In this document: in pieces, positions 8,893 to 18,337 of the stretch
How the letters are laid out: every line of letters begins with the position of its first letter
Numbering within the stretch: the stretch's first letter is position 1
Position numbers and translations under genes: made by a program
Source: Flavobacterium sp.
GTDB taxonomy: Bacteria > Bacteroidota > Bacteroidia > Flavobacteriales > Flavobacteriaceae
Assembly (NCBI GenBank): GCA_023253295.1
Contig: JALRGZ010000127.1
Coordinates: forward strand, 1 to 32,358
Direction: 5' to 3'
DNA length: 32,358 bases
The notes under the pieces: generated by a model
Database searches by the model: none
The model's input: only the letters and a program-made list of their open reading frames with translations
What the model was told of the DNA's origin: nothing

Positions 8893-9895
8893 GATAGAAA
8901 ATAGCTACTAAAGAAAGAGAAGCTATAAATCCCCATAATAAGACTCCCTGAATAAGTGGTTTGATACCAACAGCTAATAATACGGAACTACTCAATCCTG
9001 AACCTATAAAAAATAAGGTTACGGTAAGACCAATTTTAGCAACGGTAACAATATAAGGCGAAATAGCAGCTAATTCAGTTACATAGGTATTAAGAATCAT
9101 AGCCAGTATGAAAAAACCAATAAAATAAGGTATTTTGATTTTACTAGCTTTGTTTTTAAATAAAAAACTAGTGAGTAAAACAACCGGAATAATCCATAAA
9201 GCACGTGCTAATTTTACAGTAGTTGCAATTGCTAAAGCTTCGGCTCCATACTTATTTGCTGCTCCTACAACCGAACTGGTATCATGAATGGCTAAAGCAC
9301 ACCACAATCCAAAATCTTGCTGGGATAATTCTAACCAATGACCAATAGCCGGAAATAAAAACAAAGCAATCGAATTCAGAATAAAAATAACGCCCAGAGC
9401 AACGGAGGTTTGTTTTTCATCTGATTTGATTACAGGAGTTAAAGCAGCTATGGCACTTCCTCCACAAATAGCCGTTCCGCAGGAAATTAAATGGGATGTT
9501 TTAGAATCAGTTTGCAACCATTTCCCAATCATTCTTCCAATAAAAACGGTACTAAAAATACTCGCAACAGTCAATAAAAAACTTTCTTTACTGGATAATA
9601 AAGCATTAGTTACATTCATTCCAAATCCCAATCCCACAACCGAAATTTGAAGTAAAACACGAATAATTTTATGATTCAAATGCAACCAGGGATGACCGGA
9701 AAGGTTAGCAACAAGTAGCCCCAATAATAAAGCAATTGGCGGAGTGATATAACCTGAAAGACAAATTAACAACAAACACAAAAAAATAAATTGCTGTGTG
9801 CGAGTGTGTTTTTCTAAATTAATAATTCCTTTTTCGGAGAAGATTTTGGTTTGTTTTTTCAATAAATTATTTTTCAAAAAATTAGAGCAATCCAT
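8885..9895 (-). CDS. YeiH family putative sulfate export transporter (UPF0324)
   Basis: GHPWLHLNHKIIRVLLQISVVGLGFGMN...SCGTAICGGSAIAALTPVIKSDEKQTSVALGVIFILNSIALFLFPAIGHWLELSQQDFGLWCALAIHDTSSVVGAA. Internal ATG at 9895 (MDCSNFLKN) preferred over the track start at 9925. Confidence 0.88.
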   Translation of the reverse strand: MDCSNFLKNNLLKKQTKIFSEKGIINLEKHTRTQQFIFLCLLLICLSGYITPPIALLLGLLVANLSGHPWLHLNHKIIRVLLQISVVGLGFGMNVTNALLSSKESFLLTVASIFSTVFIGRMIGKWLQTDSKTSHLISCGTAICGGSAIAALTPVIKSDEKQTSVALGVIFILNSIALFLFPAIGHWLELSQQDFGLWCALAIHDTSSVVGAANKYGAEALAIATTVKLARALWIIPVVLLTSFLFKNKASKIKIPYFIGFFILAMILNTYVTELAAISPYIVTVAKIGLTVTLFFIGSGLSSSVLLAVGIKPLIQGVLLWGFIASLSLVAIFYLK

Positions 9896-11909
9896 TATAC
9901 TTTCTAATAAACCATTCCGCTGCAAAAAAACTACAAATCAATAACAATAAGTATTTCCAATCAATTAACGGAGAACGACTCGTGCTACTTTTTTCAATAG
10001 TTTTATAATTTTCATCGGTTACAAGCGATTGGATTAAAGTATCAACCTGATTCGGATAATATACTTTTCCTTTAGTAATGTTGGCCAATTGATTCAATCG
10101 GTTAACATCCGGATTTACAAATTGTTTTTCAATATCAAAATCTAATATTTCAAAATGTCCGGAATAAGATGTTTTTGAATTTAATTCTTTAACCGTAAAG
10201 TGATAACTTCCGGCGTTTAACCCATCTAAATTTACTTTGTAAGCATTATTTCCTTTTAGTAAATCATAGGTTTTAGTTTGCTTATTTTTTGAATTTACAA
10301 CTGTAATATTTAAATGCGCTTTTTGATCAAACTCATAATTCTTGTTGAAATATTGTGCTGTGATTTCGATAGCATCCCCTGAATTATAAAAACTTTCATG
10401 ATTGACTACCAAAGATTTTTTAGTAGAATTAGTAGCCAAAAATTGAATGATTTTACCAATAAAAACATCATATTTCTCGAAAGAATCATTTTGAATATGA
10501 CTTTCTAAACGCCATTTCCAACTGTTCTCTCCTAACAAATAGGCAGAACGACTACCTTGGTTTTCGCTAAAAGCCAACAAAGGCGCCTGAGTATTGATAG
10601 CTCTAATTTTAGACCAAAGCAAAATATTTGTATTTGAATTGGTTTTAATCGTTCCGTAAGCATTTTGCAAAGGAGGAAAATTTTCAAAACCGATGTTATC
10701 AATTGCAAAAAGATTAAATTGGGTATTAAACATCGCTAAATAATCTTCTTTTTGAGCTGTCATTTTGAATTCTAAATCTTTTTGTAACTGATTTAAAAAA
10801 TTGAAATCAGTATGTGTTCCGGTAATTGTGAAAGTATTTAATCTTGTTCCTTTATTCGCATCAATAACAGCTTTAAATTCAGATATTGGCTGATACAAAA
10901 CTAAAACATTATAATCATTTAATTGATTGATTTGTTTTGGTTTAACAATAGTTACTTTGTGTTGTACATTAGATTCAATTGCTCTTTTCAAAGCAGCAAT
11001 ATCCGGATGATTTATGGAAGAAACTATAGCAACGTTCGTCTTTTGATCGATAACTTCTAGTGCAAAATTTTTAGTATTATTATGATTATTTTTTTCTTTT
11101 TCTGATGAAGTCAAACTGGCTTTGTATAACTGTGTCCCAATTTTAGAAGCAGTTAAAAGCACATTAACAACTGCAGTGTTTTTACTAGGAGAAAAACTTA
11201 CTTTTTGTTTATTCAAAACTGTGTTTCCTTGCGTAATTTGAAAATCGGCAGTTATGGATTTATTTCCTGAATATTGCAAAAATACTTCAACCGGAAACTG
11301 ATTTTTCAAAAAAGCATATTTATTGACATTCAGTTGGTTGATTTTTAAATCCAATACCTTTGTAGTATCCCCTACTACAATTGGAAAAACTTTATTAGCG
11401 TCTCCAAAACTATACACATAATCATTTCCGGAAGTCTGATTCCCGTCAGTAATTACAATTGTTGGAAAAGATTTATTTCGATTAATTGCTTGTAAATCTT
11501 TGGCAACTTTGTCAATATTACTTTGATTTCCTTTGAAATCTAATTTTTTTAAAGCCGAAAAATCGAAATCAAACTGGTAGGACTGAATATTGAATTTTTC
11601 TTTAAGCTCAGGATTGGATTGCAATTTAGACAGTAATTCCGTTTCGCTTTTATCTTCTTTTAAATAAGCAATTGAGCTTGAATTATCAATGATAATTGCC
11701 AAAATGGGCTTTTCTAATTCCGTAGTAGTATTGGTAATTATTGGATTGATTAACAATAATAAAATTCCAAAAACACCCATAAAACGTAAAAAAGCCAAGA
11801 GTAAATTCACTTTAGAATTACTCTTGACTTTAAAATAATATTGAAAATAAGACAACCAAGCCGCTATTATCAAAGAAAGAATAATAAGTAGAATGCTATT
11901 TGTTGTCAT
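9882..11909 (-). CDS. VWA-like membrane protein (BatA-type N-terminal TMs, von Willebrand-like domain, C-terminal TM)
   Basis: N-terminal TM helices, then ILAIIIDNSSSIAYLK (MIDAS-like DxSxS) and FPTIVITDGNQTSGNDY; long periplasmic region; C-terminal TM WKYLLLLICSFFAAEWFIRKYNG. Confidence 0.75.
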   Translation of the reverse strand: MTTNSILLIILSLIIAAWLSYFQYYFKVKSNSKVNLLLAFLRFMGVFGILLLLINPIITNTTTELEKPILAIIIDNSSSIAYLKEDKSETELLSKLQSNPELKEKFNIQSYQFDFDFSALKKLDFKGNQSNIDKVAKDLQAINRNKSFPTIVITDGNQTSGNDYVYSFGDANKVFPIVVGDTTKVLDLKINQLNVNKYAFLKNQFPVEVFLQYSGNKSITADFQITQGNTVLNKQKVSFSPSKNTAVVNVLLTASKIGTQLYKASLTSSEKEKNNHNNTKNFALEVIDQKTNVAIVSSINHPDIAALKRAIESNVQHKVTIVKPKQINQLNDYNVLVLYQPISEFKAVIDANKGTRLNTFTITGTHTDFNFLNQLQKDLEFKMTAQKEDYLAMFNTQFNLFAIDNIGFENFPPLQNAYGTIKTNSNTNILLWSKIRAINTQAPLLAFSENQGSRSAYLLGENSWKWRLESHIQNDSFEKYDVFIGKIIQFLATNSTKKSLVVNHESFYNSGDAIEITAQYFNKNYEFDQKAHLNITVVNSKNKQTKTYDLLKGNNAYKVNLDGLNAGSYHFTVKELNSKTSYSGHFEILDFDIEKQFVNPDVNRLNQLANITKGKVYYPNQVDTLIQSLVTDENYKTIEKSSTSRSPLIDWKYLLLLICSFFAAEWFIRKYNGLL

Positions 11910-11987
11910 ATTTTAAGTTTATGGTTGATAGTTTATGGTGATAGTTATAGTTGCAAAAAACTATAAACAACAAACTACAAACTTCTA

Positions 11988-12734
11988 TTATGTAAGCATT
12001 CCTCCGCAAACATTTAATACTTGTCCAGTAACATAAGCACTCATATCAGAAGCTAAGAAAAGACAAGCGTTTGCTACATCTTCAGGAGTTCCTCCTCGTT
12101 TTAATGGAATACCTTCTCTCCATCCTTTTACTACTTCTTCACTTAATTTAGCAGTCATCTCCGTTTCGATAAATCCTGGAGCAATTGCATTACAACGAAT
12201 ATTACGAGAACCTAATTCTAAAGCAACTGATTTAGTAAACCCAATTGCACCAGCTTTAGAAGCAGCATAATTCGTTTGACCTGCATTTCCTGAAACTCCT
12301 ACTACTGAACTAATATTGATGATAGATCCCGCACGTTTTTTCAAGAAAGTTTTTTGAATAGCTTTAGTCATATTGAAAACTGATTTCAGGTTCACATCGA
12401 TAACCTGATCGAAATCAGCCTCAGACATACGCATCAATAAGTTATCTTTAGTAATTCCTGCATTATTGATTAATACATCAACAGTTCCGAAATCAGCTAA
12501 AACATTATCAACCAAAGTTTGTGCTTCATCAAAATCGGCAGCGTTAGATTTATAACCTTTTGCTTTTACACCTAAAGCATTTAATTCATTTTCTAATGCC
12601 AAAGCAGATTCAGCAGAAGAACTATAAGTGAAAGCTACATTAGCACCATTTTTTGCGAAAACTTCAGCAATTCCTCTTCCTATTCCGCGGCTTGCTCCTG
12701 TAACTATAGCTACTTTTCCTTCAAGTAATTTCAT
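11988..12734 (-). CDS. fabG: 3-oxoacyl-[acyl-carrier-protein] reductase (SDR family)
   Basis: TGASRGIGRGIAEVFAKNG, NNAGITKDNLLMRMSEADFDQVIDVNLKSVFN, YAASKAGAIGFTKSVALE, LNVCGGM. Confidence 0.96.
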   Translation of the reverse strand: MKLLEGKVAIVTGASRGIGRGIAEVFAKNGANVAFTYSSSAESALALENELNALGVKAKGYKSNAADFDEAQTLVDNVLADFGTVDVLINNAGITKDNLLMRMSEADFDQVIDVNLKSVFNMTKAIQKTFLKKRAGSIINISSVVGVSGNAGQTNYAASKAGAIGFTKSVALELGSRNIRCNAIAPGFIETEMTAKLSEEVVKGWREGIPLKRGGTPEDVANACLFLASDMSAYVTGQVLNVCGGMLT

Positions 12735-12768
12735 ATTATGATATAAGTTTATTTACAAATTTGAGGTA

Positions 12769-12776
12769 CAAATATA
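12769..12776 (-). promoter_or_regulatory. -7 element TATATTTG upstream of fabG
   Basis: Plus-strand CAAATATA, 35 bp upstream of the fabG start; TAnnTTTG match. Confidence 0.45.
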
Positions 12777-12812
12777 ATTGATTTAGCTGTTTTATAAAAT
12801 TTATGCTATAAA

Positions 12813-12838
12813 AAAAGCCTTACTTCAGTAAGGCTTTT
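12813..12838 (-). terminator. Rho-independent, potentially bidirectional terminator
   Basis: Perfect 11-bp inverted repeat AAAAGCCTTAC-TTCA-GTAAGGCTTTT just past the stop of the 12870..13292 gene, with flanking A/T tracts. Confidence 0.85.
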
Positions 12839-12869
12839 GAAAATTATATTATATTTCACTGAAAATGAA

Positions 12870-13292
12870 CTAGAAAGCTACATTCCATCTAGGTAATTTG
12901 TCGTTTTCGTTCAAGAAGTTTTGCAAAACCTGAGCTTCAACAAAAGTTGGAATCACTTTTAAATCATTATTATAGGTTTCATACCAAACTACCTCTAAAC
13001 GACTAATGTCTTCTTTTTTCATTTGAGCAGGCCAGGAATACTTTCTTCCAGTTTTAGCAAATTGATGACCGTTTACAATTTTGTCGTACAATCCTCCGTT
13101 TTTGGTTTTCAAAGAACCATCATTTTGTACCGTTCCGGTAGAACCAACCATAATTAATTCTTTTGCTTCAGCTACATCATAAACTAAAAATACTCCGGAA
13201 CCTTCAGAAGCATTACATACTTCTTCAAGGTTATCTTCGATTGTTAATGAAAACTGATTAGTAACTTTAAATCCTTCTAATTCTTTATACAT
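12870..13292 (-). CDS. Hypothetical protein, possibly a divergent GIY-YIG-like fold
   Basis: 140 aa from ATG 13292 (MYKELEGFKVTNQF...). The track start at 13328 is TTG. SGVFLVYDVAEAKELIMVGSTGTV resembles the GIY...YIGST core of GIY-YIG proteins. Confidence 0.7.
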   Translation of the reverse strand: MYKELEGFKVTNQFSLTIEDNLEEVCNASEGSGVFLVYDVAEAKELIMVGSTGTVQNDGSLKTKNGGLYDKIVNGHQFAKTGRKYSWPAQMKKEDISRLEVVWYETYNNDLKVIPTFVEAQVLQNFLNENDKLPRWNVAF

Positions 13293-13347
13293 AGTATTCT
13301 TTTTGTATTGATTTTTATCTGTCAGCAAGCTGATTTTAAATTGGCTG

Positions 13348-13355
13348 CAAATGTA
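13348..13355 (-). promoter_or_regulatory. Bacteroidota-type -7 element TACATTTG
   Basis: Plus-strand CAAATGTA, about 56 bp upstream of ATG 13292; matches the TAnnTTTG consensus. Confidence 0.5.
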
Positions 13356-13376
13356 TTTCTTTAATTCTGTTTAAAC

Positions 13377-13402
13377 TAAAAAAGCCCCACAAATGTGAGG
13401 CT
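13377..13402 (-). terminator. Probable rho-independent terminator of sucD
   Basis: AGCCcCACA-AA-TGTGaGGCT stem (one mismatch) about 27 bp past the sucD stop, followed on the minus strand by TTTTTT. Confidence 0.75.
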
Positions 13403-13428
13403 AATTATTATAAAAATGAATTTTAGGA

Positions 13429-14301
13429 TTAACCTAGAACTTCTTTTACTTTTTTACCAATTTCAGCTGGTGAATCCACAACATGAATTCCATTTTCTCT
13501 CATGATGCGTTTTTTAGCAGCAGCTGTATCATCAGAACCTCCAACGATAGCACCAGCATGTCCCATTGTTCTTCCCGCAGGAGCAGTTTCTCCGGCGATG
13601 AAACCTACAACCGGTTTACGATTACCATCAGCTTTAATCCATTTAGCAGCATCAGCTTCTAATTGACCACCGATTTCACCAATCATAATGATACATTCTG
13701 TTTCTGGATCATTCATTAATAACTCAACAGCTTCTTTAGTAGTTGTTCCAATGATAGGATCTCCACCAATTCCGATAGCTGTAGTAATCCCTAAACCTTG
13801 TTTTACAACTTGGTCAGCAGCTTCATAAGTTAAAGTTCCTGATTTAGAAACGATACCTACATTACCTTTTTTGAAAACGAAACCAGGCATGATACCTACT
13901 TTAGCTTCTCCCGGAGTAATAACTCCCGGACAGTTAGGCCCAATTAACCTAGCGTTTCTTTTCTTAACGTAGTCATTTGCATGAATCATATCAGCAACTG
14001 GAATACCTTCAGTAATAGCAATGATTACTTTAATTCCTGCATCAGCAGCTTCCATAATAGCGTCAGCAGCAAATGCTGGTGGTACAAAAATGATAGAAGT
14101 ATCAGCACCCGCCTGCTCCACTGCATCTTTAACAGTATTAAAAACAGGACGGTCTAAGTGAGTAGAACCTCCTTTTCCAGGAGTTACACCACCTACAACG
14201 TTTGTACCATATTCAATCATTTGAGAAGCATGGAAAGTTCCTTCGCTACCTGTAAAACCTTGAACAATTATTTTAGAATCTTTGTTAACTAAAACACTCA
14301 T
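13429..14301 (-). CDS. sucD: Succinate-CoA ligase (ADP-forming) subunit alpha
   Basis: [45 protein letters not shown]...[23 protein letters not shown]...GHAGAIVGG. Confidence 0.98.
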   Translation of the reverse strand: MSVLVNKDSKIIVQGFTGSEGTFHASQMIEYGTNVVGGVTPGKGGSTHLDRPVFNTVKDAVEQAGADTSIIFVPPAFAADAIMEAADAGIKVIIAITEGIPVADMIHANDYVKKRNARLIGPNCPGVITPGEAKVGIMPGFVFKKGNVGIVSKSGTLTYEAADQVVKQGLGITTAIGIGGDPIIGTTTKEAVELLMNDPETECIIMIGEIGGQLEADAAKWIKADGNRKPVVGFIAGETAPAGRTMGHAGAIVGGSDDTAAAKKRIMRENGIHVVDSPAEIGKKVKEVLG

Positions 14302-14337
14302 GATATATATTTTATGTGATTTTTAAAATTTGTGATG

Positions 14338-14345
14338 CAAAAATA
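14338..14345 (-). promoter_or_regulatory. -7 element TATTTTTG upstream of sucD
   Basis: Plus-strand CAAAAATA, 37 bp upstream of the sucD start; matches TAnnTTTG. Confidence 0.4.
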
Positions 14346-14471
14346 AGGTTTTCGAAATTATTTGAGCTCTTTTCTTATCAAAAAAAAAGTTTGTTATTGC
14401 ATTGATTTGTTAGCTACAAAACAAAATATTGTTTTTTAAACAAGACACAATGATTTATTGCCCCTTTTTTA

Positions 14472-15401
14472 TTATTTTAATTTTTCGAGGATCTCAGGGA
14501 TTTTCTTAAGATTAGCTAATTGTTTTAAAGATTCTCTGGATTCCTGAATTGGTGTTCCAAAATAAGTTTTACCACCTTCCACGGATTTAGTTACACCAGT
14601 TTGCCCTAATAAAACTGCTTTTTCCCCAATAGTAATTCCACTGGTAGTTCCTACCTGTCCCCAAATAGTCACTTCATCTTCAATAACTACGCAACCTGCA
14701 ATTCCTGTTTGAGAAGCAATAAGGCATTTTTTACCAATTACAGTATCATGCCCCACATGAACTTGGTTATCAATTTTAGTTCCTTCTCCAATAGTCGTAT
14801 CTCCTGTAACACCTTTATCAATAGTACAAAGAGCACCAATCCCAACATTATTCTGTATAACTACACGCCCTCCAGAAAGTAATTGATCAAATCCTTCTGG
14901 ACGTTTTTTGTAATAAAAAGCATCCGCACCAAGAATAGTACCTGCATGAATAATTACATTGTCCCCTAAAACTGTATTGTCGTAAATAGAAACATTGGAA
15001 TGAATCAGGCAATTCTTTCCTATCACTACTCCATTCCCAATAAATGAATTAGGCTGAATAATCGTTCCCTCTCCAATACTTGCAGTTGGTGATATTGAAA
15101 CGCTTGAAAACTGAAAAGGCTTAAAATAATTAGTTAATTTATTGAAATCTCTAAACGGATCATCTGATATTAATAATGCCTTTCCTTCCGGGCAATCTAC
15201 TTTTTTATTAATTAAAACAATAGTTGCCGCTGAATTTAAAGCTTTATCGTAGTATTTAGGATGATCTACAAAAACAATATCTCCTTTTTCTACTACATGA
15301 ATCTCATTCATGCCTAAAACTTGAAAATTGTCGTTTCCAACAAATTCACAGTTTAATAAATCTGCTATTTCCTTTAAAGAATATGCTCTTGTAAATTTCA
15401 T
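14472..15401 (-). CDS. LpxD-like UDP-3-O-(3-hydroxyacyl)glucosamine N-acyltransferase paralogue (left-handed beta-helix acyltransferase)
   Basis: N-terminal LpxD-like domain ([51 protein letters not shown]) and hexapeptide repeats; catalytic-region [22 protein letters not shown]. Confidence 0.87.
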   Translation of the reverse strand: MKFTRAYSLKEIADLLNCEFVGNDNFQVLGMNEIHVVEKGDIVFVDHPKYYDKALNSAATIVLINKKVDCPEGKALLISDDPFRDFNKLTNYFKPFQFSSVSISPTASIGEGTIIQPNSFIGNGVVIGKNCLIHSNVSIYDNTVLGDNVIIHAGTILGADAFYYKKRPEGFDQLLSGGRVVIQNNVGIGALCTIDKGVTGDTTIGEGTKIDNQVHVGHDTVIGKKCLIASQTGIAGCVVIEDEVTIWGQVGTTSGITIGEKAVLLGQTGVTKSVEGGKTYFGTPIQESRESLKQLANLKKIPEILEKLK

Positions 15402-15432
15402 CTTATTTAGTATTCAGTGTTCAGTTTTTAGT

Positions 15433-15455
15433 ATTCCAACTAGAAGCTAGTTGGA
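15433..15455. repeat. Perfect inverted repeat between efp and the lpxD paralogue
   Basis: TTCCAACTAG-AAG-CTAGTTGGAA, 10-bp arms, 3-nt loop, no adjacent T-tract. Confidence 0.8.
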
Positions 15456-15472
15456 ACACCAAACACCGTAAA

Positions 15473-16039
15473 CTATTCTTTAACACGCTCCATATAAGAG
15501 CCTGTAGCAGTATCAATTTTAATTTTGTCACCTTCATTGATAAACAAAGGAACGTTTACTGTAGCTCCCGTTTCAACTGTAGCAGGTTTTGTAGCATTAG
15601 TAGCTGTATTTCCTTTTACACCTGGTTCAGCATAAGTAACTTCTAGAATAATTGATGCAGGCATATCTACAGATAATGGTAAATCCGTTTCAGTATTAAT
15701 TTGAACCATTACATTCGTTCCTTCTTTTAATAAATCCGGAGCATCTAAGATTGTTTTATTTAAAGTAATTTGTTCAAAAGTTTCATTATTCATAAAATGA
15801 AATTGATCTCCTTCAGCATATAAATATTGATAAGTATGCGTTTCAACTCGTACGTCTTCAATTTTATGACCTGCAGAAAAAGTATTATCTAATACTTTTC
15901 CAGTTGTTAAACTTTTCAATTTTGTTCTCACGAAAGCAGGACCTTTTCCTGGTTTTACGTGTAAAAATTCGATAATTTTATAAATATCGTGGTTGTACTT
16001 AATACAAAGACCGTTTCTAATATCTGATGTAGACGCCAT
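15473..16039 (-). CDS. efp: Translation elongation factor P
   Basis: MASTSDIRNGLCIKYNHDIYKIIEFLHVKPGKGPAFVRTKLKSLTTGKVLDNTFSAGHKIEDVRVE; lysine in the EF-P modification-loop context KPGKGPA. Confidence 0.98.
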   Translation of the reverse strand: MASTSDIRNGLCIKYNHDIYKIIEFLHVKPGKGPAFVRTKLKSLTTGKVLDNTFSAGHKIEDVRVETHTYQYLYAEGDQFHFMNNETFEQITLNKTILDAPDLLKEGTNVMVQINTETDLPLSVDMPASIILEVTYAEPGVKGNTATNATKPATVETGATVNVPLFINEGDKIKIDTATGSYMERVKE

Positions 16040-16081
16040 TTTATCTGATTTGTTTATTCGTTTATTTTATTTTTGCTTTAT

Positions 16082-16867
16082 TTAATAACCACCGCTATAC
16101 CCTTTCATAATACCTCGGGAAGAATTTCTGATAAAATCAATAATTTCATCTCTTTCTGGTGTAGCTTCCATCTCAGCTTCAATAATACCTAAAGCCTGAG
16201 TAGTATTGTAATTTTTTTGATATAAAATTCTATAAATATCCTGAATTTCTCTGATTTTCTCAGTTGAAAAACCTCTTCTTCTCAACCCAACAGAGTTAAT
16301 TCCCACATAGGACAAAGGTTCTTTAGCAGCTTTAGTATACGGAGGAACATCTTTACGTACAAGAGAACCACCTGAAATCATAGCATGATCACCAATATGA
16401 ATGAATTGGTGAATTGCTGCTAAACCACCAATTACAGCGTGATTCCCAACAACAACATGTCCGGCAAGAGCTACCCCATTAACAATAATGGCATTGTTTC
16501 CAATTACACAATCATGTGCTATATGCGCATAGGCCATTACTAAACAATTATTACCAATAACAGTTTGTCCTGAAGCAACTGTACCCCTGTTGATAGTAAC
16601 ACATTCTCTAATGGTGCAATTATCTCCAATAATTGCTAATGAATCTTCTCCACCAAATTTTAAATCTTGAGGAACTGCAGATATTACTGCACCTGGAAAA
16701 ATGTTGCAATTTTTTCCAATTCTAGCTCCTTCCATAATGGTTACATTTGAACCTATCCAAGTACCATCACCAATTACCACATTGTTGTGGATGGTTGTAA
16801 AAGGTTCAATTACCACATTTTTGGCAATTTTAGCGCCAGGATGAACATAAGCTAATGGTTGATTCAT
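16082..16867 (-). CDS. lpxA: Acyl-ACP--UDP-N-acetylglucosamine O-acyltransferase
   Basis: Hexapeptide repeats; RECVTINRGT, NNCLVMAYAHIAHDCVIGNNAIIVNGVALAGHVVVGNHAVIGGLAAIHQF. Confidence 0.96.
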   Translation of the reverse strand: MNQPLAYVHPGAKIAKNVVIEPFTTIHNNVVIGDGTWIGSNVTIMEGARIGKNCNIFPGAVISAVPQDLKFGGEDSLAIIGDNCTIRECVTINRGTVASGQTVIGNNCLVMAYAHIAHDCVIGNNAIIVNGVALAGHVVVGNHAVIGGLAAIHQFIHIGDHAMISGGSLVRKDVPPYTKAAKEPLSYVGINSVGLRRRGFSTEKIREIQDIYRILYQKNYNTTQALGIIEAEMEATPERDEIIDFIRNSSRGIMKGYSGGY

Positions 16868-16945
16868 CTATTTTTTGTTTTTATAATTAATTACCTTAAT
16901 TACTATTAAAAATTATTATAGCTGTAGTGAGGAACTACGCTGTAA

Positions 16946-18337
16946 TTATTGTTGTTTTTTTGCAATTTGCGCCATTAATTCTGCTTCAGCAACTAATTTT
17001 CCATTTGCATAAGCATTAGCCTGCATATGACAAATACCTCTTCTGATAGGAGTAATTAAATCACATTTAAAAATTAATGTATCACCTGGCAATACTTTGT
17101 GTTTGAACTTCACATTATCAATTTTCATGAAATAAGTCAAGTAATTCTCAGGATCCGGAACCGTACTTAACACTAATATACCTCCAGTTTGAGCCATCGC
17201 TTCTACGATTAAAACTCCCGGCATAACTGGCGCATCAGGAAAATGTCCAACGAAGAAATTTTCGTTCATGGTAACATTTTTCATACCCACCACATGACTA
17301 TCTGACATTTCGATAATTCTGTCAATCAACAAAAATGGTGGTCTATGAGGTAACATAGACATGATTTTGTGGATATCCATTAAAGGCTCTTGATTCAAAT
17401 CGTAAACAGGAACATAGTTACGTTGTTCAATTTTAATCATTTTAGCCATTTTCTTTGCAAATTGAGTATTTACAAAATGACCTGGTTTATTAGCGATAAT
17501 TTTTCCTTGGATTTTTGTTCCAATTAATGCCAAATCACCAATTACGTCTAATAATTTGTGTCTTGCAGCTTCATTTGGATAATGCAATGTTAAGTTATCT
17601 AAAATTCCATTAGGCTTAACATTAATCGTATCCTTTCCGAAAGCTACTTTTAAATTTTCCATTGTTGATCCAGAAATTTCTTTATCTACATAAACAATAG
17701 CATTATTTAAATCTCCTCCTTTAATTAAACCATTATCTAAAAGAGATTCTAATTCGTGTAAGAAACTAAACGTTCTTGAAGCAGCAATTTCTGTTTTGAA
17801 ATCACTGATATTTTTAAGTGTTGCATTTTGTGTACCCAAAATTTTAGTACCAAAATCAACCATTGTAGTAACTGTATAATGATCGCTTGGCATAACAAGA
17901 ATTTCACTTCCGCTGGCTTCATCAGTAAAAGAAATTACTTCTTTCACTACATAAACATTACGGTTAGCTGATTGCTCTTCAACACCTGCTTTCTCTAATG
18001 CTTCAACAAAATATTTAGAAGAACCATCCATGATAGGTAATTCAGAAGCATTCAATTCAATAATTACGTTGTCCAAATCACAGCCCACTAAAGCGGCTAA
18101 AACATGCTCAGGTGTTTGAATTTTAACACCTAATTTTTCTAAATTAGTTCCGCGTTGCGTATTTACAACATAATTAGCGTCAGCTTCGATAACCGGATGC
18201 CCTTCTAGATCGACCCTAACAAAAGTAAAACCATTATTTACTGGAGCAGGTTTGAAAGTCATTTTAACTTCTTTTCCGGTATGTAACCCAACCCCTGTTA
18301 ATGAGATTTCTGTTTTGATGGTTTTCTGTTTAACCAT
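16946..18337 (-). CDS. lpxC-fabZ: Bifunctional UDP-3-O-acyl-N-acetylglucosamine deacetylase / 3-hydroxyacyl-ACP dehydratase (LpxC/FabZ fusion)
   Basis: LpxC N-terminus ([22 protein letters not shown]...TPEHVLAAL...) and FabZ C-terminus ([22 protein letters not shown]...[29 protein letters not shown]). Track start 18346 or ATG 18337 (MVKQKTIK). Confidence 0.97.
   Translation of the reverse strand: MVKQKTIKTEISLTGVGLHTGKEVKMTFKPAPVNNGFTFVRVDLEGHPVIEADANYVVNTQRGTNLEKLGVKIQTPEHVLAALVGCDLDNVIIELNASELPIMDGSSKYFVEALEKAGVEEQSANRNVYVVKEVISFTDEASGSEILVMPSDHYTVTTMVDFGTKILGTQNATLKNISDFKTEIAASRTFSFLHELESLLDNGLIKGGDLNNAIVYVDKEISGSTMENLKVAFGKDTINVKPNGILDNLTLHYPNEAARHKLLDVIGDLALIGTKIQGKIIANKPGHFVNTQFAKKMAKMIKIEQRNYVPVYDLNQEPLMDIHKIMSMLPHRPPFLLIDRIIEMSDSHVVGMKNVTMNENFFVGHFPDAPVMPGVLIVEAMAQTGGILVLSTVPDPENYLTYFMKIDNVKFKHKVLPGDTLIFKCDLITPIRRGICHMQANAYANGKLVAEAELMAQIAKKQQ

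Noticed and set aside
9426-9650. Plus-strand ORF 9426..9650
   Set aside because: Antisense to the YeiH-family gene; shadow ORF.
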